Part shown: piece by piece, positions 7,908-17,113 of the stretch | Position numbering within the stretch: position 1 is the stretch's first letter | Layout: every line of letters begins with the position of its first letter | From: Methylophaga sp. | GTDB taxonomy: Bacteria > Pseudomonadota > Gammaproteobacteria > Nitrosococcales > Methylophagaceae | Direction of reading: 5' to 3' | Assembly (NCBI GenBank): GCA_002733715.2 | Contig: NVWQ02000059.1 | Span: 1 to 64,000 of the forward strand | DNA length: 64,000 bases | Translations under genes and position numbers: made by a program | The notes under the pieces: model-generated | Seen by the model: the letters and a program-made list of their open reading frames with translations, nothing else | What the model was told of the DNA's origin: nothing | The model's database searches: none

Positions 7908-9350
7908 CTACTTTCCGTCAAAGCCCACTTGAGCGCTATTATCATATCCACCACCCGTGTCATAGTCATCATAATTATTGTAGGCAAAATTCTCAAAACG
8001 AGTATATTTTCCTTGGAATGTAAGCGCAACCGTACCAATTGGGCCATTACGTTGTTTTGCAATATTGATTTCGGCTTTACCTTTTTCAGGTGAATCTTCA
8101 TTGTAGACTTCATCACGATAGATAAATACGATTAAATCTGCATCTTGCTCAATTGCTCCCGATTCCCGTAAATCTGACATGATCGGACGTTTATTCGGTC
8201 TTTGCTCTAAACTTCGGTTTAACTGTGACAAAGCCACAACCGGTACATTTAATTCTTTAGCTAATGCTTTAAGTCCGCGTGAAATTTCTGAGACTTCCGT
8301 GGTGCGGTTTTCATTAGCCTTACCGCTGCCTTGCATCAATTGAATATAATCGATCACAATCAAACTTAAACCTTTATCACGTTTTAATCGACGGGCTCGG
8401 GCGCGTAGCTCTGTTACCGTTAATGCGGGTGTATCATCAATAAATAAAGGCGCTTCATTTAATAAGGCAATCGCCGAGGTTAAACGCGGCCAATCATCAT
8501 CATTTAATTTCCCCGTACGTAAGCGATGTTGATCAATTTGACCTAGTGATGACAGCATACGCATTGCTAATGAATCCGCAGGCATTTCCATGCTAAATAC
8601 CGCGACGGGTTCCTTGCTTTTAATCGCAGCATGTTCAGCTAAATTCATAGCAAACGTCGTTTTACCCATCGACGGTCTTCCTGCTACAATCACTAAGTCT
8701 GCAGGCTGTAAACCTGCCGTTTGCATATCAAAATCAGTGAAGCCAGAAGATAAGCCTGTGATCGGACTGTCTTGCTCAAATAAAGTATCAATGCGATCAA
8801 CAACTTTACTTAACACTTCTTTAACTTGAACGAAGCCGCCACCTCGATTAATACTTTGTTCGGCAATCGCAAGGACCTTTTGCTCCGCTTTATCCAACAT
8901 GTCATCACTATTTAATCCCTCAGGATTAAAAGCTACATTTGAAATTTCGGTACCTACTGCAATAAGTTGGCGAATAACGGAGCGTTCTCGAACAATAGTG
9001 GCATAGGCCACTATATTTGCGGCGGTAGGGGTATTTCTAGCTAGCATGCCAAGATAAGCAAGCTCACCGACCTCTTCTAGTTCACCTCGACTATCATGCC
9101 ACTCGGCCAGCGTGATCATATCAACCGGTTCGGATTTTTCAAATAACTCGGAAATCGCACGAAAGATCAAACGATGATCATGACGATAAAAATCTGCTTC
9201 AACTAATAGATCAGCAATTTTATCCCAGCTATTATTATCAAGAAGAAGGCCGCCCAGCACAGATTGCTCGGCTTCAACAGAATGAGGGGGGACTTTAAGT
9301 GCCTCGGTGGCAGGATCCGTATAGGATTCAGGATAACTTATATCTTCCAC
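7908..9350 (-). CDS. dnaB: replicative DNA helicase DnaB
   Basis: Hexameric 5'-3' helicase at the replication fork. The 480-residue product has the N-terminal primase-interacting domain (about residues 20-120), then a RecA-like core with Walker A AGRPSMGKTT (about 218-227), Walker B LIVIDYIQLM (about 325-334) and the late SDLRESGAIEQDAD block. No intein or insertion interrupts it. The C-terminus has a Gly/Tyr/Asp-rich tail of unknown role. It follows rplI after a ~140-bp gap containing a strong palindrome and precedes alr. Confidence 0.97.
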   Translation of the reverse strand: MEDISYPESYTDPATEALKVPPHSVEAEQSVLGGLLLDNNSWDKIADLLVEADFYRHDHRLIFRAISELFEKSEPVDMITLAEWHDSRGELEEVGELAYLGMLARNTPTAANIVAYATIVRERSVIRQLIAVGTEISNVAFNPEGLNSDDMLDKAEQKVLAIAEQSINRGGGFVQVKEVLSKVVDRIDTLFEQDSPITGLSSGFTDFDMQTAGLQPADLVIVAGRPSMGKTTFAMNLAEHAAIKSKEPVAVFSMEMPADSLAMRMLSSLGQIDQHRLRTGKLNDDDWPRLTSAIALLNEAPLFIDDTPALTVTELRARARRLKRDKGLSLIVIDYIQLMQGSGKANENRTTEVSEISRGLKALAKELNVPVVALSQLNRSLEQRPNKRPIMSDLRESGAIEQDADLIVFIYRDEVYNEDSPEKGKAEINIAKQRNGPIGTVALTFQGKYTRFENFAYNNYDDYDTGGGYDNSAQVGFDGK

Positions 9351-9456
9351 GGTTCACCTTAAAGTTTTGACAAGAATCAGCCAAATAATAATATTTAGCT
9401 TTAAAACTGAAGTATACCCAAGCGACTTGAAAGTTCAAGCTTGCTTAAGCATAAAT

Positions 9457-9480
9457 GGAGCTGTACTTGAGTACAGCTCC
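9457..9480. terminator. strong palindrome between rplI and dnaB
   Basis: GGAGCTGTACT and AGTACAGCTCC form a perfect 11-bp inverted repeat with a 2-base centre, 13 bases past the rplI stop. On the plus strand a T-run follows; on the gene strand the T-tract is weak. It may attenuate or stabilise the rps/rpl transcript before dnaB rather than fully terminate it. Confidence 0.5.
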
Positions 9481-9492
9481 AAACATTTTTTA

Positions 9493-10044
9493 CTAAGCTT
9501 CGTCTTCTTGCGCTTTCGCGATTTCTTCAGCTTCTTCTAGTGCTTTTGCTTTTGCAGCATCGGCTAATTCAGCTTCAGCTTGTGCTAGCAGTTGCGCTTC
9601 AGAAGTGATGTTCACTTTCACCGTCACAATAACATCTAAGTGTAATTGGATATCAATATCAAATTCACCGGTATGGCGTAATGGACCAGCTGGCAATCGT
9701 ACTTCATTACGCTCAATGTCAGCACCTGCCGCATTCAATTGTTCAGCAATATCTGCTGCGCCCACTGAACCAAACAGTTTGCCTTCAATACCTGCGTTGG
9801 CTTTGACGTTAACATCACCAGCAGCAACAAGTTTAACCTTGCGTTGCTCTGCTTCGGCTTGCAATTTAGCAGCCGCTGCTTCTAAGTCAGCACGACGTGC
9901 TTCAAAGATTTCACGGTTACGGTTGTTAGCAGGCAAAGCTTTACCTGTTGGTACTAAGAAGTTACGTCCAAAGCCCGATTTAACGGCTACTTCATCACCT
10001 AAGTTTCCAAGTCTTTGAACTTTCTCTAGCAAAATTACTTGCAT
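9493..10044 (-). CDS. rplI: 50S ribosomal protein L9
   Basis: Two-domain large-subunit protein. It has the N-terminal 23S rRNA-binding motif (VILLEKVQRLGNLGDEV, about residues 3-19, then GRNFLVP at 26-32), a long connecting helix and a C-terminal domain. At 183 residues it is about 35 longer than E. coli L9, because of an Ala/Glu-rich acidic tail (from about residue 150). Such tails occur in other gammaproteobacteria. It is last in the rpsF-rpsR-DUF2232-rplI cluster. Confidence 0.96.
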   Translation of the reverse strand: MQVILLEKVQRLGNLGDEVAVKSGFGRNFLVPTGKALPANNRNREIFEARRADLEAAAAKLQAEAEQRKVKLVAAGDVNVKANAGIEGKLFGSVGAADIAEQLNAAGADIERNEVRLPAGPLRHTGEFDIDIQLHLDVIVTVKVNITSEAQLLAQAEAELADAAKAKALEEAEEIAKAQEDEA

Positions 10045-10077
10045 CGTTCTATCCTCATTCGCAGTTTAATACTGCTG

Positions 10078-10995
10078 TTAACTCGCATCATTCAATGAAC
10101 GATGTCGAAAATTAAACCATTGTTCCAAAATACCTATCACCGCAAGTATTACTGCCATCTGCGGTAGAATCATGATTAGTAAGGCATAAATTGCCACTAA
10201 CCAAAATGCTGATTTTTGTTGGTTTTTGACAATAGCGTGAACTACTGACAAACCTTGCAAAGCAAATATAGCTAACACGACAGGTAAACACTCTCGCAGA
10301 AATGTCAACTCACTGCCCAATGGTAAAATAGTGATCACCATTAAGCCAATTGTTAATATTGCTGCGGGCTTGCCCAATCTGAGTTGCTGAAACTCACCTG
10401 CAAAACCACCTGGGTTATATAGTCTCGCTTGTAATGCCCTACCTATCAATAAGCCCACTACCATATTAATAGTTAGGCTTGCTGCTACCAACCCTGTCAT
10501 CATAGTTGATAACACGACCACCATTGCCTGCGTTTCTTTTGGGTCTAACTTCCAGCCAGCTTGCTGGCTAACTACATCCCAAAATGGTGTCATTAACTCA
10601 CGCCACCATAGTGCAGGGTCAGGTACAAATAAATAGGTACCGACAACAAACAAAATTCCCATTCCACCGGCAGCTAACAAACTTGCTGCTAGTGATCGGG
10701 TATATCCCAATACCAAACTAGCCACCAAAACGGGCAACCAGCTCGATAACAAAAATACAGCTGAAATAAAAGCCTTGTCTGAAAACAACACAGTGACTAA
10801 TGTCACCATCACAGTCGTAAGACCGATAACTTTCATTCCATCTTTCGGCCCCATACGCAAGGTATAGAGCGCGATAATTCCACTTGCAATATAATTGAAA
10901 GGTGGCAACACTAAAGCTGCTAATGAAAATAATGCAATTATGCCGGCAGCATATAGCGCACCTTTCATTGAAAACACTGCAATTGTTCGCAGCAT
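10078..10995 (-). CDS. DUF2232 family membrane protein
   Basis: A 305-residue hydrophobic protein with about eight predicted membrane helices. It has the size and position of the DUF2232 (YybS-like) family, which is often encoded between rpsR and rplI in gammaproteobacteria. Short loops contain FVPDPALWWRELMTPFWDV (about residues 127-145). Its function is not established; the conserved linkage with S6/S18/L9 genes is its main known trait. It begins about 40 bases after rpsR and ends 33 bases before rplI. Confidence 0.82.
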   Translation of the reverse strand: MLRTIAVFSMKGALYAAGIIALFSLAALVLPPFNYIASGIIALYTLRMGPKDGMKVIGLTTVMVTLVTVLFSDKAFISAVFLLSSWLPVLVASLVLGYTRSLAASLLAAGGMGILFVVGTYLFVPDPALWWRELMTPFWDVVSQQAGWKLDPKETQAMVVVLSTMMTGLVAASLTINMVVGLLIGRALQARLYNPGGFAGEFQQLRLGKPAAILTIGLMVITILPLGSELTFLRECLPVVLAIFALQGLSVVHAIVKNQQKSAFWLVAIYALLIMILPQMAVILAVIGILEQWFNFRHRSLNDAS

Positions 10996-11038
10996 ACTTT
11001 CCTACCTTTTAATTATTTAGATATTTTGACTAAAATTC

Positions 11039-11266
11039 TTACTTATGCATATCGCAGTAAGGAATCAATGCCAAGAAACGCGCGCGCTTTACACAAGTAG
11101 AAAGCTGACGTTGGTAACGCGCTTTAGTACCAGTAATACGGCTAGGAACAATCTTTCCTGTTTCAGTAATGTAATTTTTTAATAAATTTACATCTTTATA
11201 ATCGATTTGCTTAACACCTTCAGCGGTGAAGCGACAAAATCTTCTACGTCTAAAAAAACGTGCCAT
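11039..11266 (-). CDS. rpsR: 30S ribosomal protein S18
   Basis: Small-subunit protein that pairs with S6 on the platform. The 75-residue product has the typical [17 protein letters not shown] start and the [12 protein letters not shown] block (about residues 43-54). Length is standard. It follows rpsF after 19 bases. Confidence 0.98.
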   Translation of the reverse strand: MARFFRRRRFCRFTAEGVKQIDYKDVNLLKNYITETGKIVPSRITGTKARYQRQLSTCVKRARFLALIPYCDMHK

Positions 11267-11285
11267 TTTTATGCTCCTTTAAGTG

Positions 11286-11636
11286 TTAGTTTCGTTCGCG
11301 TCGCGGTTTTTCATCTTCATCTTTTTGCATCATTGGTGAAGGCTCAGTAACTGCCCCATCCATTGATACAACAAGATTACGAAGAACAGCGTCATTAAAA
11401 CGGAAAGCGGTAGTAATTTCGTCCATTTGCGCAACACCACATTCAATATTCATTAAAATGTAATGGGCTTTATGAACTTTATTGATTGGGTAAGCCAATT
11501 GACGGCGACCCCAGTCTTCTTGACGGTGTACAACACCCCCATCGCTAGTGATGATCTGCGTATATTTCTCAATCATAGCAGGCACTTGCTCGCTCTGGTC
11601 AGGGTGGACCAGAAACACAATTTCGTAATGTCTCAT
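11286..11636 (-). CDS. rpsF: 30S ribosomal protein S6
   Basis: Small-subunit protein that forms a heterodimer with S18. The 116-residue product begins [19 protein letters not shown] and contains [17 protein letters not shown] (about residues 44-60). It ends in a charged tail slightly shorter than that of E. coli. It is the first gene of the rpsF-rpsR-DUF2232-rplI cluster. The usual upstream neighbour rlmB is 5.5 kb away because of the PHP/Ig-like module. Confidence 0.97.
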   Translation of the reverse strand: MRHYEIVFLVHPDQSEQVPAMIEKYTQIITSDGGVVHRQEDWGRRQLAYPINKVHKAHYILMNIECGVAQMDEITTAFRFNDAVLRNLVVSMDGAVTEPSPMMQKDEDEKPRRERN

Positions 11637-11720
11637 TAGAGCTCCTCACGGTTTATACAGCCCCATTAACTATTGTTAATAAGGCAAGGAGTATTACCTA
11701 AGTTAGGTAGGCAATCAATC

Positions 11721-11750
11721 ATTATACGCCAATCAATCACTTATTGACAA
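11721..11750 (-). promoter_or_regulatory. promoter of the rpsF-rpsR-rplI cluster
   Basis: On the minus strand TTGTCA and a perfect TATAAT are separated by 18 bases, about 85 bases before the rpsF start. The leader between them and the gene has two small inverted repeats, TACCTAA/TTAGGTA at 11695-11709 and a TTAAC/GTTAA pair. These might form an S6/S18 autoregulatory leader, but the signature CCG bulge was not recognised. Confidence 0.7.
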
Positions 11751-11895
11751 TTAAGTATACTCCACCATTCAAGCTGAACTGTATAGAAGTTGTACAAAAA
11801 CTAAGAGCTCCCCTAAAACAATTGACTCCTGCGCCACTAACTTACAGACGATACCGCACCCGATCGCTTACAACAAGCACAGCAAAGTGATTTAA

Positions 11896-11943
11896 TTCTT
11901 CTCCACAAACCGGTTCAACCTGCCAAGCTTTGCACTGTGCTTA
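11896..11943 (+). repeat. direct repeat, rpsF-side boundary of the PHP/Ig-like module
   Basis: About 48 bases matching 17066-17113 in the same orientation, with an identical 18-bp core GTTCAACCTGCCAAGCTT (11913-11930) and clear similarity on both sides. It lies in a 382-base gene-free gap between rpsF and the Ig-like gene. Apart from this repeat and the rpsF promoter, I see nothing else in the gap. Confidence 0.75.
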
Positions 11944-12018
11944 ATCTCTTATAGGTGCTGTTCGGTACATTTCATGTTGATATTTATCCTTATTTTTCAG
12001 CAACTTAAAGTAAACATG

Positions 12019-13041
12019 TCAGTCAAGTCGAGGCTTCCCCGTAATATTAAACACAATACCTTCAGACGAAGTTGCACTACACTGAACATTGGCTTGTCTA
12101 GGTGTTGATGTCCATATAGGTTTTATCTTATAGGTTTGACCTGCTTTAAGATTAGGAAAATGGTAGATACCATTGTCATTTACTTCAGCTTCAGCAAAGG
12201 CTTGACTAGAATTTTCTGTGTAAATATAAACAGGTACAGTCCATGTAGATAGTGGCCCCGATGTTCGCTCACGTATTTCTTGGCGCCACTTGCCTTTTAA
12301 TTGACCTGAAATAGTACATGTATTTATAGGTTCAATATCGTTATTAACCTGAACAGTGAAGGTTTTAGTAATTTTTTCAGAGGCAGCGTTATCTGCCTCT
12401 AGGCGAAATGTGGTTGTTTTATCTATCGTTGTTGAAAACCAAGAATTGCTAACTCTATCTCGCTGATGTTCGCTCCTAAGATCAATTTCACCTAAGTCAT
12501 CATACAAGCGAACAGTGTCGGCATGCTCCACATCCCAGTGGAATTGGATCCAGTCACCAGGATTAGACATGGTAGGAGTTATCCTAAATGACAATATTTT
12601 AGGTGGAAGCTTTTTGTTTTGTGGGGCCTTTGATACCTTAGCAGCAGATTTTTTTATATCAATCGTAAACTCTTTGAAAGTGCTTTCCCCTAATAGGTTC
12701 TCAGCATACAGCCGATAAGTAGCAGAATTTTTTAGTTTTGTGCGTAAACGAGACATTGAGTTTGACCAGCCAACATTTGTACCCGTTCTATGGCTTTCTC
12801 TTGATAGCATTTCTTCGCCATTTTTATATAATCTAACACGGTCAGCGTCAACAACTTCCCAGTAATATTGATGCCACACCTCACCTTTAATTATTGTAGG
12901 TAACAGTTTAAATAATAGGATTTTGGGCTCCGTTGTATCATGAGCCAAAACTGCATGAGGCATCAGCACAAAGCAAAAAACACAAAAAGCAAATATGTGT
13001 CGCCAAATGAGTGTGAAAAAATGAGATTTATTATTTGTCAT
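12019..13041 (-). CDS. secreted protein with two Ig-like repeats (unknown function)
   Basis: A 340-residue exported protein of unrecognised family. A signal peptide covers about residues 1-33. Two copies of a roughly 90-residue beta-rich repeat follow, at about 40-130 and 148-235. Each has the pattern PxIL-F-x-PT, a W-x-V-x-ADxVRLY core, an NxxWS segment and TF-x-L-A-x-N towards its end. The C-terminal third (about 238-340) looks like a carboxypeptidase-regulatory-like beta sandwich (ISGQLKGKWRQEI, GIYHFPNLKAGQTYKI). It lies 49 bases after the PHP-type hydrolase gene and is probably co-transcribed. The pairing suggests a secreted or surface module acting with that enzyme; this is inference. 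Confidence 0.7.
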   Translation of the reverse strand: MTNNKSHFFTLIWRHIFAFCVFCFVLMPHAVLAHDTTEPKILLFKLLPTIIKGEVWHQYYWEVVDADRVRLYKNGEEMLSRESHRTGTNVGWSNSMSRLRTKLKNSATYRLYAENLLGESTFKEFTIDIKKSAAKVSKAPQNKKLPPKILSFRITPTMSNPGDWIQFHWDVEHADTVRLYDDLGEIDLRSEHQRDRVSNSWFSTTIDKTTTFRLEADNAASEKITKTFTVQVNNDIEPINTCTISGQLKGKWRQEIRERTSGPLSTWTVPVYIYTENSSQAFAEAEVNDNGIYHFPNLKAGQTYKIKPIWTSTPRQANVQCSATSSEGIVFNITGKPRLD

Positions 13042-13090
13042 CTATACCTCCCTAATATCAAAAATAAATTATAGAATATATAAGTTTAGC

Positions 13091-16000
13091 CTACTTAACT
13101 TTCAACTCTATTGCTTTCATATCTATTCTTTGAAAAAATACTTTTTGTATGTTTTTTACTTCAGTAATACATGCTCCCTTCCTTCCTGAACTAATTGCTT
13201 TAGGGTGGTTTTGAGCATATTTAGACTTCAGTGTAGTCCAAATCCCTACCGTTTTTTTACACTGAGTGGCAGTCTTAACAGATCGCCATCGGCAAACATC
13301 TTTCACCGAGCCTTTTCTGTCACTAAGCACTTCACAACTGGCCTTTTTACTTTGACACGTTTTATTCGATGCCGCAGAGCACGATTTTTTAGTAATTATT
13401 TCGACTATTTTGTCGGGAAAAGTTACAACAGGGCCCCCACCAGCAACAGCGTAGCGGCCATCAATATTAAACCAGATAGGATTGGTGAATGCTTTATAAG
13501 GAATTTCACCCTTCAATTTTCCTTTTAATTCAGCTCGAATATACATTCGGTCTGCTGTCATAGGTTTTTCAAAATAGGTAAAGCTACAGACTGGACCGTC
13601 TGGTATATTTGGTCCTCCAGGGCCATCATCAAGAATATCTAAATCACCAATATTGCCAAGTTTAGGTTTGTCTACTCTATAGCCATCCTGCTGTTTTTTG
13701 TAAACAACCCCAGTCCCTTTAGGAGGCGTTATTGATTTAGTATTAAGTGTCGCTTTATTGTTCACTATCGATGCGATTGCTTTTTCATCTAATTGCATTG
13801 AAAGCCCGAAAACAGGCAAAGATTGTGCATCACATTCTGACTGCTTGTAGAAATGTTCGCGATAGGGTGCTGTTGCAATCGGAAAATCTTGTGGATTAAC
13901 ATTAATCTTTCTGATTCCTGCATAAGCTTCAGCAGCTGAAATATCCAGAGTCATAATGGTATCGGCTGAGGGATCAGCAAATTGATACTTAAATTCTCCA
14001 CGACTACCAGTGCGTGGTTGTATTAACTGGTAGATCATTCTTCCTGTTTTCTTTTCTCTCCAAAGTTCTGTAACCCCTGGAATCTTAAACGGTTTTTCTG
14101 CACTAGGGTGCTTCCATGGTCGATAAAACCAGCCATTGGAATAGTGGTCTGAAAACACACCTATTTCAAGATCAATTTCTTTTACCGGACCAAACTCGGG
14201 AGTCGACTTCCATTCTACCAATAGAGGAAAATTAATATGTCTTGCCTTAGGGCTGCCCCCTATCTTAGCAAGACCTCCCATAGGAATATCTTGAGGATCA
14301 ATAATGCCATTACCATTTTTATCATAGGCCAGTCGAATAATAGGCCCATCGGTGACGATAAAATTGCCATCTCGGAATGCATCAACTATTTGTTTTTGAC
14401 TCACTGGAGTTCCGGTATCTTGACCAACCATAATAGGGCTACCTTGAGGAGAACCTGCAAATACCAAGTTTCTAGGCGATCCCATGGCACCATCACTTAT
14501 CGAATTAATGCCTGTAAAATAACCATGTCGCATATAGTTGTAGTCACCATGTGCATCTGATCCCCCCGCCATAAATACTTTTCTTGGCTCACCTTGTGGT
14601 AACCAATCTATTGATGAGGTTAAGCTTGGATCAAGCCCCCACATTAACATTGAATCCCACATCCGAAGTTTCTTACCAAAGCTAGTATCCATTTTGACTG
14701 TTTGATGCTGCCAGTTTTTTAAATCCTTAACAGGAATCAGCTCTCCTGTTAGCCCTGAAGGTTTATAATCTGATGCGAGACTCTTATCTGGTCGAGTACT
14801 TATTGCATCACCATATTTATTTTTAATGGCGTTGTATTTTGATTCATCGAGAATCTGCCGCGCCTTGCGTAGCTCTTCCTGAGTTATTTCTTCTTCATCT
14901 ATATCAGCTATAAAATTTGCTGTATGCGCATCACGCACTTCTATCGCTAGTAGTATCTCTTCCTGAGTTGGTGGTACATAACTATCCGAATTTAATAGCT
15001 CTTTCATCCACGTAGGTATAGGCGTTCCCATGTCAGATTTAAAGTGATGATTTTCATTCCATAACTGCAAACCTAACACATGTTTTGAACGAAAAGCATC
15101 TAATAAAGAAGCTTCAGAATAGGGCATGATATCTGGACCTAAACGTTCAATCCCATCACCTGAAGCAGTGCTGAGAGGATGAGCAAGAAAAAGAATACCG
15201 TTAGGGCTGGTGAATTCACTATTTAATATATCTTTTAACCTACGCGTTGCCCCGCCATATTTACTGGTTTTACTGGAAATGAAAGCATCCGTCTTCTGTG
15301 GATCTTCTGGTAGGTGTAATACATGTTGGCGACCATAAAAACCCTTACTTAACTGATAGTTACCATCTGGGCCTTGGACATCTTTGATCAGACTTCGACC
15401 ATCATTAAGCGGTTGGAGAAGATCATTCGGATCACACACTTGAAAACTCTCCTGCCCTGATGGAAATAAGGCCTCACCTACTCTATCAGTAGCAGTAGAG
15501 ATGAATCCTTGATCAAGTGCTATTAACCAAGGGCTAAGTGCAGTGCATGATGCCCCCCACGGAAAAGGAGGAATTTTATTTGATGCAACTTCAGCTATCA
15601 CATCAACTTCAGCACCTAAAAATAATTGCGGCGTTACTAAGCTTCGTTCTACGGCCCCTGGAAGTGAGGTTGATAGTGGTTGATAAAGCTTTCGTGGATA
15701 TGAAGTAACTTGTCGATTAGCACCACTTTCATTATTTACGATGCCTATATTATGAGCGAAGCGATCAGAGCTTAAATCACGTAACACACCGGGCGTTAGT
15801 GGTCCCAAACCTTGTAGCGAACCGGGATAATCAGAACCAGGAGCTGCAGATATTATTTGTTTGCTATCTGAAGCATGATCCGTAGCAAACGCAAAATCCA
15901 AGCCCAATGCACTCATTGCTTGGAGTGCACTTCGGTATGAATATCCAGATTCACCATCGTTATCAGTACCTTGTGAGTGATAATGAATATCACCGTAATA

Positions 16001-16810
16001 CCAGTTCTGATTGAATTTGGGAAGGGGGGCTTCTCCGAGGTGAATATTCACATATTGGGTAAATGTATTTGTGTCTCGTGTGCCGGGATTTAGTCTCCGT
16101 GTACTGGTGCCTAACGTTAGTTCCAGTTTAAGTTTTACATTTGTACCCGGTGTTTTGTTTAATGGTTGATACATAGCGATACCATACCATTCGCTACTGT
16201 TTCGCAAACCCGAAAGGAAAGTACAGCTAGCACCTTGCCAACGGCGACAAAGGTCCCTTGTTGGGCGTGTGGGCGGATTGGCACTATTCGCAGACCATTT
16301 CCAAAAACCGGTGGTACGCTCCACTTCGTGTAATTGGTTAATTTGATAGCTTGCTCGCTGTACAAATCGCCCTTCAATTTCTTCATAAACAGTTAATAGC
16401 TGAAAATCTTCCAGTATCATATTAGGATATTGAGTGAGAAGAGCGTTAAGGTTAGTTGCTGGATTACGGCTTTTTATGACATCGATAAAAAGACTCCAGT
16501 AAGAAATATCATCACGCTCCATTGCTTGCCAAGCACGTTGAAGAAACCTAGAGTTTGTGACACCAGAACGTGGAAGGAAAGCATCAAGAATCGCAATATT
16601 GATCGGGATGGCGCCATACGTATACGGTGTACCTGAACCACAATTTTGCCCTGATTGGCAAAGTTGTGGTGGTTTTAATCTGGGCTCCATCCGCCACGGT
16701 GCATCGATAGCGATTTCAAAATCCCCAACGCGTTGCTCCATCGCAAATGCCATGTGATTAAAAGAAAAGACCAAAAAGACCGTGTAAGCACTGACAATAA
16801 AGTATTTCAA
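13091..16810 (-). CDS. large secreted PHP-superfamily metallohydrolase (CehA/DUF3604-like)
   Basis: A 1239-residue exported protein (signal peptide about 1-23). Metal-ligand motifs of the PHP phosphoesterase fold are legible: GDIHYHSQG (273-281), TDHASD (310-315), LAHPLS (about 548) and GGSDAHGDYN (about 760). About 250 residues of beta-rich sequence precede the catalytic core. Some 400 residues follow it, including a Cys-rich stretch near the C-terminus with at least five cysteines. PHP proteins of this kind hydrolyse phosphate or other esters, but the substrate is not predictable here. It leads a two-gene unit with the Ig-like protein and sits between rlmB and rpsF, which are normally neighbours, suggesting insertion. 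Confidence 0.75.
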   Translation of the reverse strand: MKYFIVSAYTVFLVFSFNHMAFAMEQRVGDFEIAIDAPWRMEPRLKPPQLCQSGQNCGSGTPYTYGAIPINIAILDAFLPRSGVTNSRFLQRAWQAMERDDISYWSLFIDVIKSRNPATNLNALLTQYPNMILEDFQLLTVYEEIEGRFVQRASYQINQLHEVERTTGFWKWSANSANPPTRPTRDLCRRWQGASCTFLSGLRNSSEWYGIAMYQPLNKTPGTNVKLKLELTLGTSTRRLNPGTRDTNTFTQYVNIHLGEAPLPKFNQNWYYGDIHYHSQGTDNDGESGYSYRSALQAMSALGLDFAFATDHASDSKQIISAAPGSDYPGSLQGLGPLTPGVLRDLSSDRFAHNIGIVNNESGANRQVTSYPRKLYQPLSTSLPGAVERSLVTPQLFLGAEVDVIAEVASNKIPPFPWGASCTALSPWLIALDQGFISTATDRVGEALFPSGQESFQVCDPNDLLQPLNDGRSLIKDVQGPDGNYQLSKGFYGRQHVLHLPEDPQKTDAFISSKTSKYGGATRRLKDILNSEFTSPNGILFLAHPLSTASGDGIERLGPDIMPYSEASLLDAFRSKHVLGLQLWNENHHFKSDMGTPIPTWMKELLNSDSYVPPTQEEILLAIEVRDAHTANFIADIDEEEITQEELRKARQILDESKYNAIKNKYGDAISTRPDKSLASDYKPSGLTGELIPVKDLKNWQHQTVKMDTSFGKKLRMWDSMLMWGLDPSLTSSIDWLPQGEPRKVFMAGGSDAHGDYNYMRHGYFTGINSISDGAMGSPRNLVFAGSPQGSPIMVGQDTGTPVSQKQIVDAFRDGNFIVTDGPIIRLAYDKNGNGIIDPQDIPMGGLAKIGGSPKARHINFPLLVEWKSTPEFGPVKEIDLEIGVFSDHYSNGWFYRPWKHPSAEKPFKIPGVTELWREKKTGRMIYQLIQPRTGSRGEFKYQFADPSADTIMTLDISAAEAYAGIRKINVNPQDFPIATAPYREHFYKQSECDAQSLPVFGLSMQLDEKAIASIVNNKATLNTKSITPPKGTGVVYKKQQDGYRVDKPKLGNIGDLDILDDGPGGPNIPDGPVCSFTYFEKPMTADRMYIRAELKGKLKGEIPYKAFTNPIWFNIDGRYAVAGGGPVVTFPDKIVEIITKKSCSAASNKTCQSKKASCEVLSDRKGSVKDVCRWRSVKTATQCKKTVGIWTTLKSKYAQNHPKAISSGRKGACITEVKNIQKVFFQRIDMKAIELKVK

Positions 16811-16922
16811 GCTATTCGCCTCTGAAAAAAAAATATTTTGTTTCAGTCACCTTATAGCTTGTTCCACTATCCTTATAATCCATGACTATAAAAACATTGT
16901 AATCTAATAATAATACTTTCCT

Positions 16923-16940
16923 ACCCCTAGGATTAGGGGT
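16923..16940 (-). promoter_or_regulatory. operator-like palindrome upstream of the PHP gene
   Basis: Perfect 7-bp inverted repeat ACCCCTA-N4-TAGGGGT. If TACAAT (21 bases further towards the gene on the minus strand) is the -10 element, the palindrome is centred at about -42.5. That is the usual place for a LuxR/NarL-type activator. The sequence is direct observation; the activator is inference. Confidence 0.45.
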
Positions 16941-17065
16941 TAACTTAAACCTTTCGTACTCAATGTCTTCTTGTTAACTTAGGTGCTGTACTTAGAATTT
17001 TAATTCTCCTATGCTTTCATTACGACTGTGGAAATTGCGTCTCTTTGTTTACTATTGCCGTCTGT

Positions 17066-17113
17066 TCCTGCTTCACAAGTCTGTTCAACCTGCCAAGCTT
17101 CGAGCTGCGCTTA
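17066..17113 (+). repeat. direct repeat, rlmB-side boundary of the PHP/Ig-like module
   Basis: Second copy of the repeat at 11896-11943; the identical core is at 17083-17100. It begins exactly at the rlmB stop codon on the gene strand. The spacing between copies is about 5.2 kb. The surrounding gap (16811-17110) otherwise holds the PHP-gene promoter region. Confidence 0.75.

Noticed and set aside
9605-10018. 137-residue frame antisense to rplI
   Set aside because: It is the mirror of an Ala/Glu-rich gene, with the low-complexity Ser/Ala/Leu composition typical of shadows.
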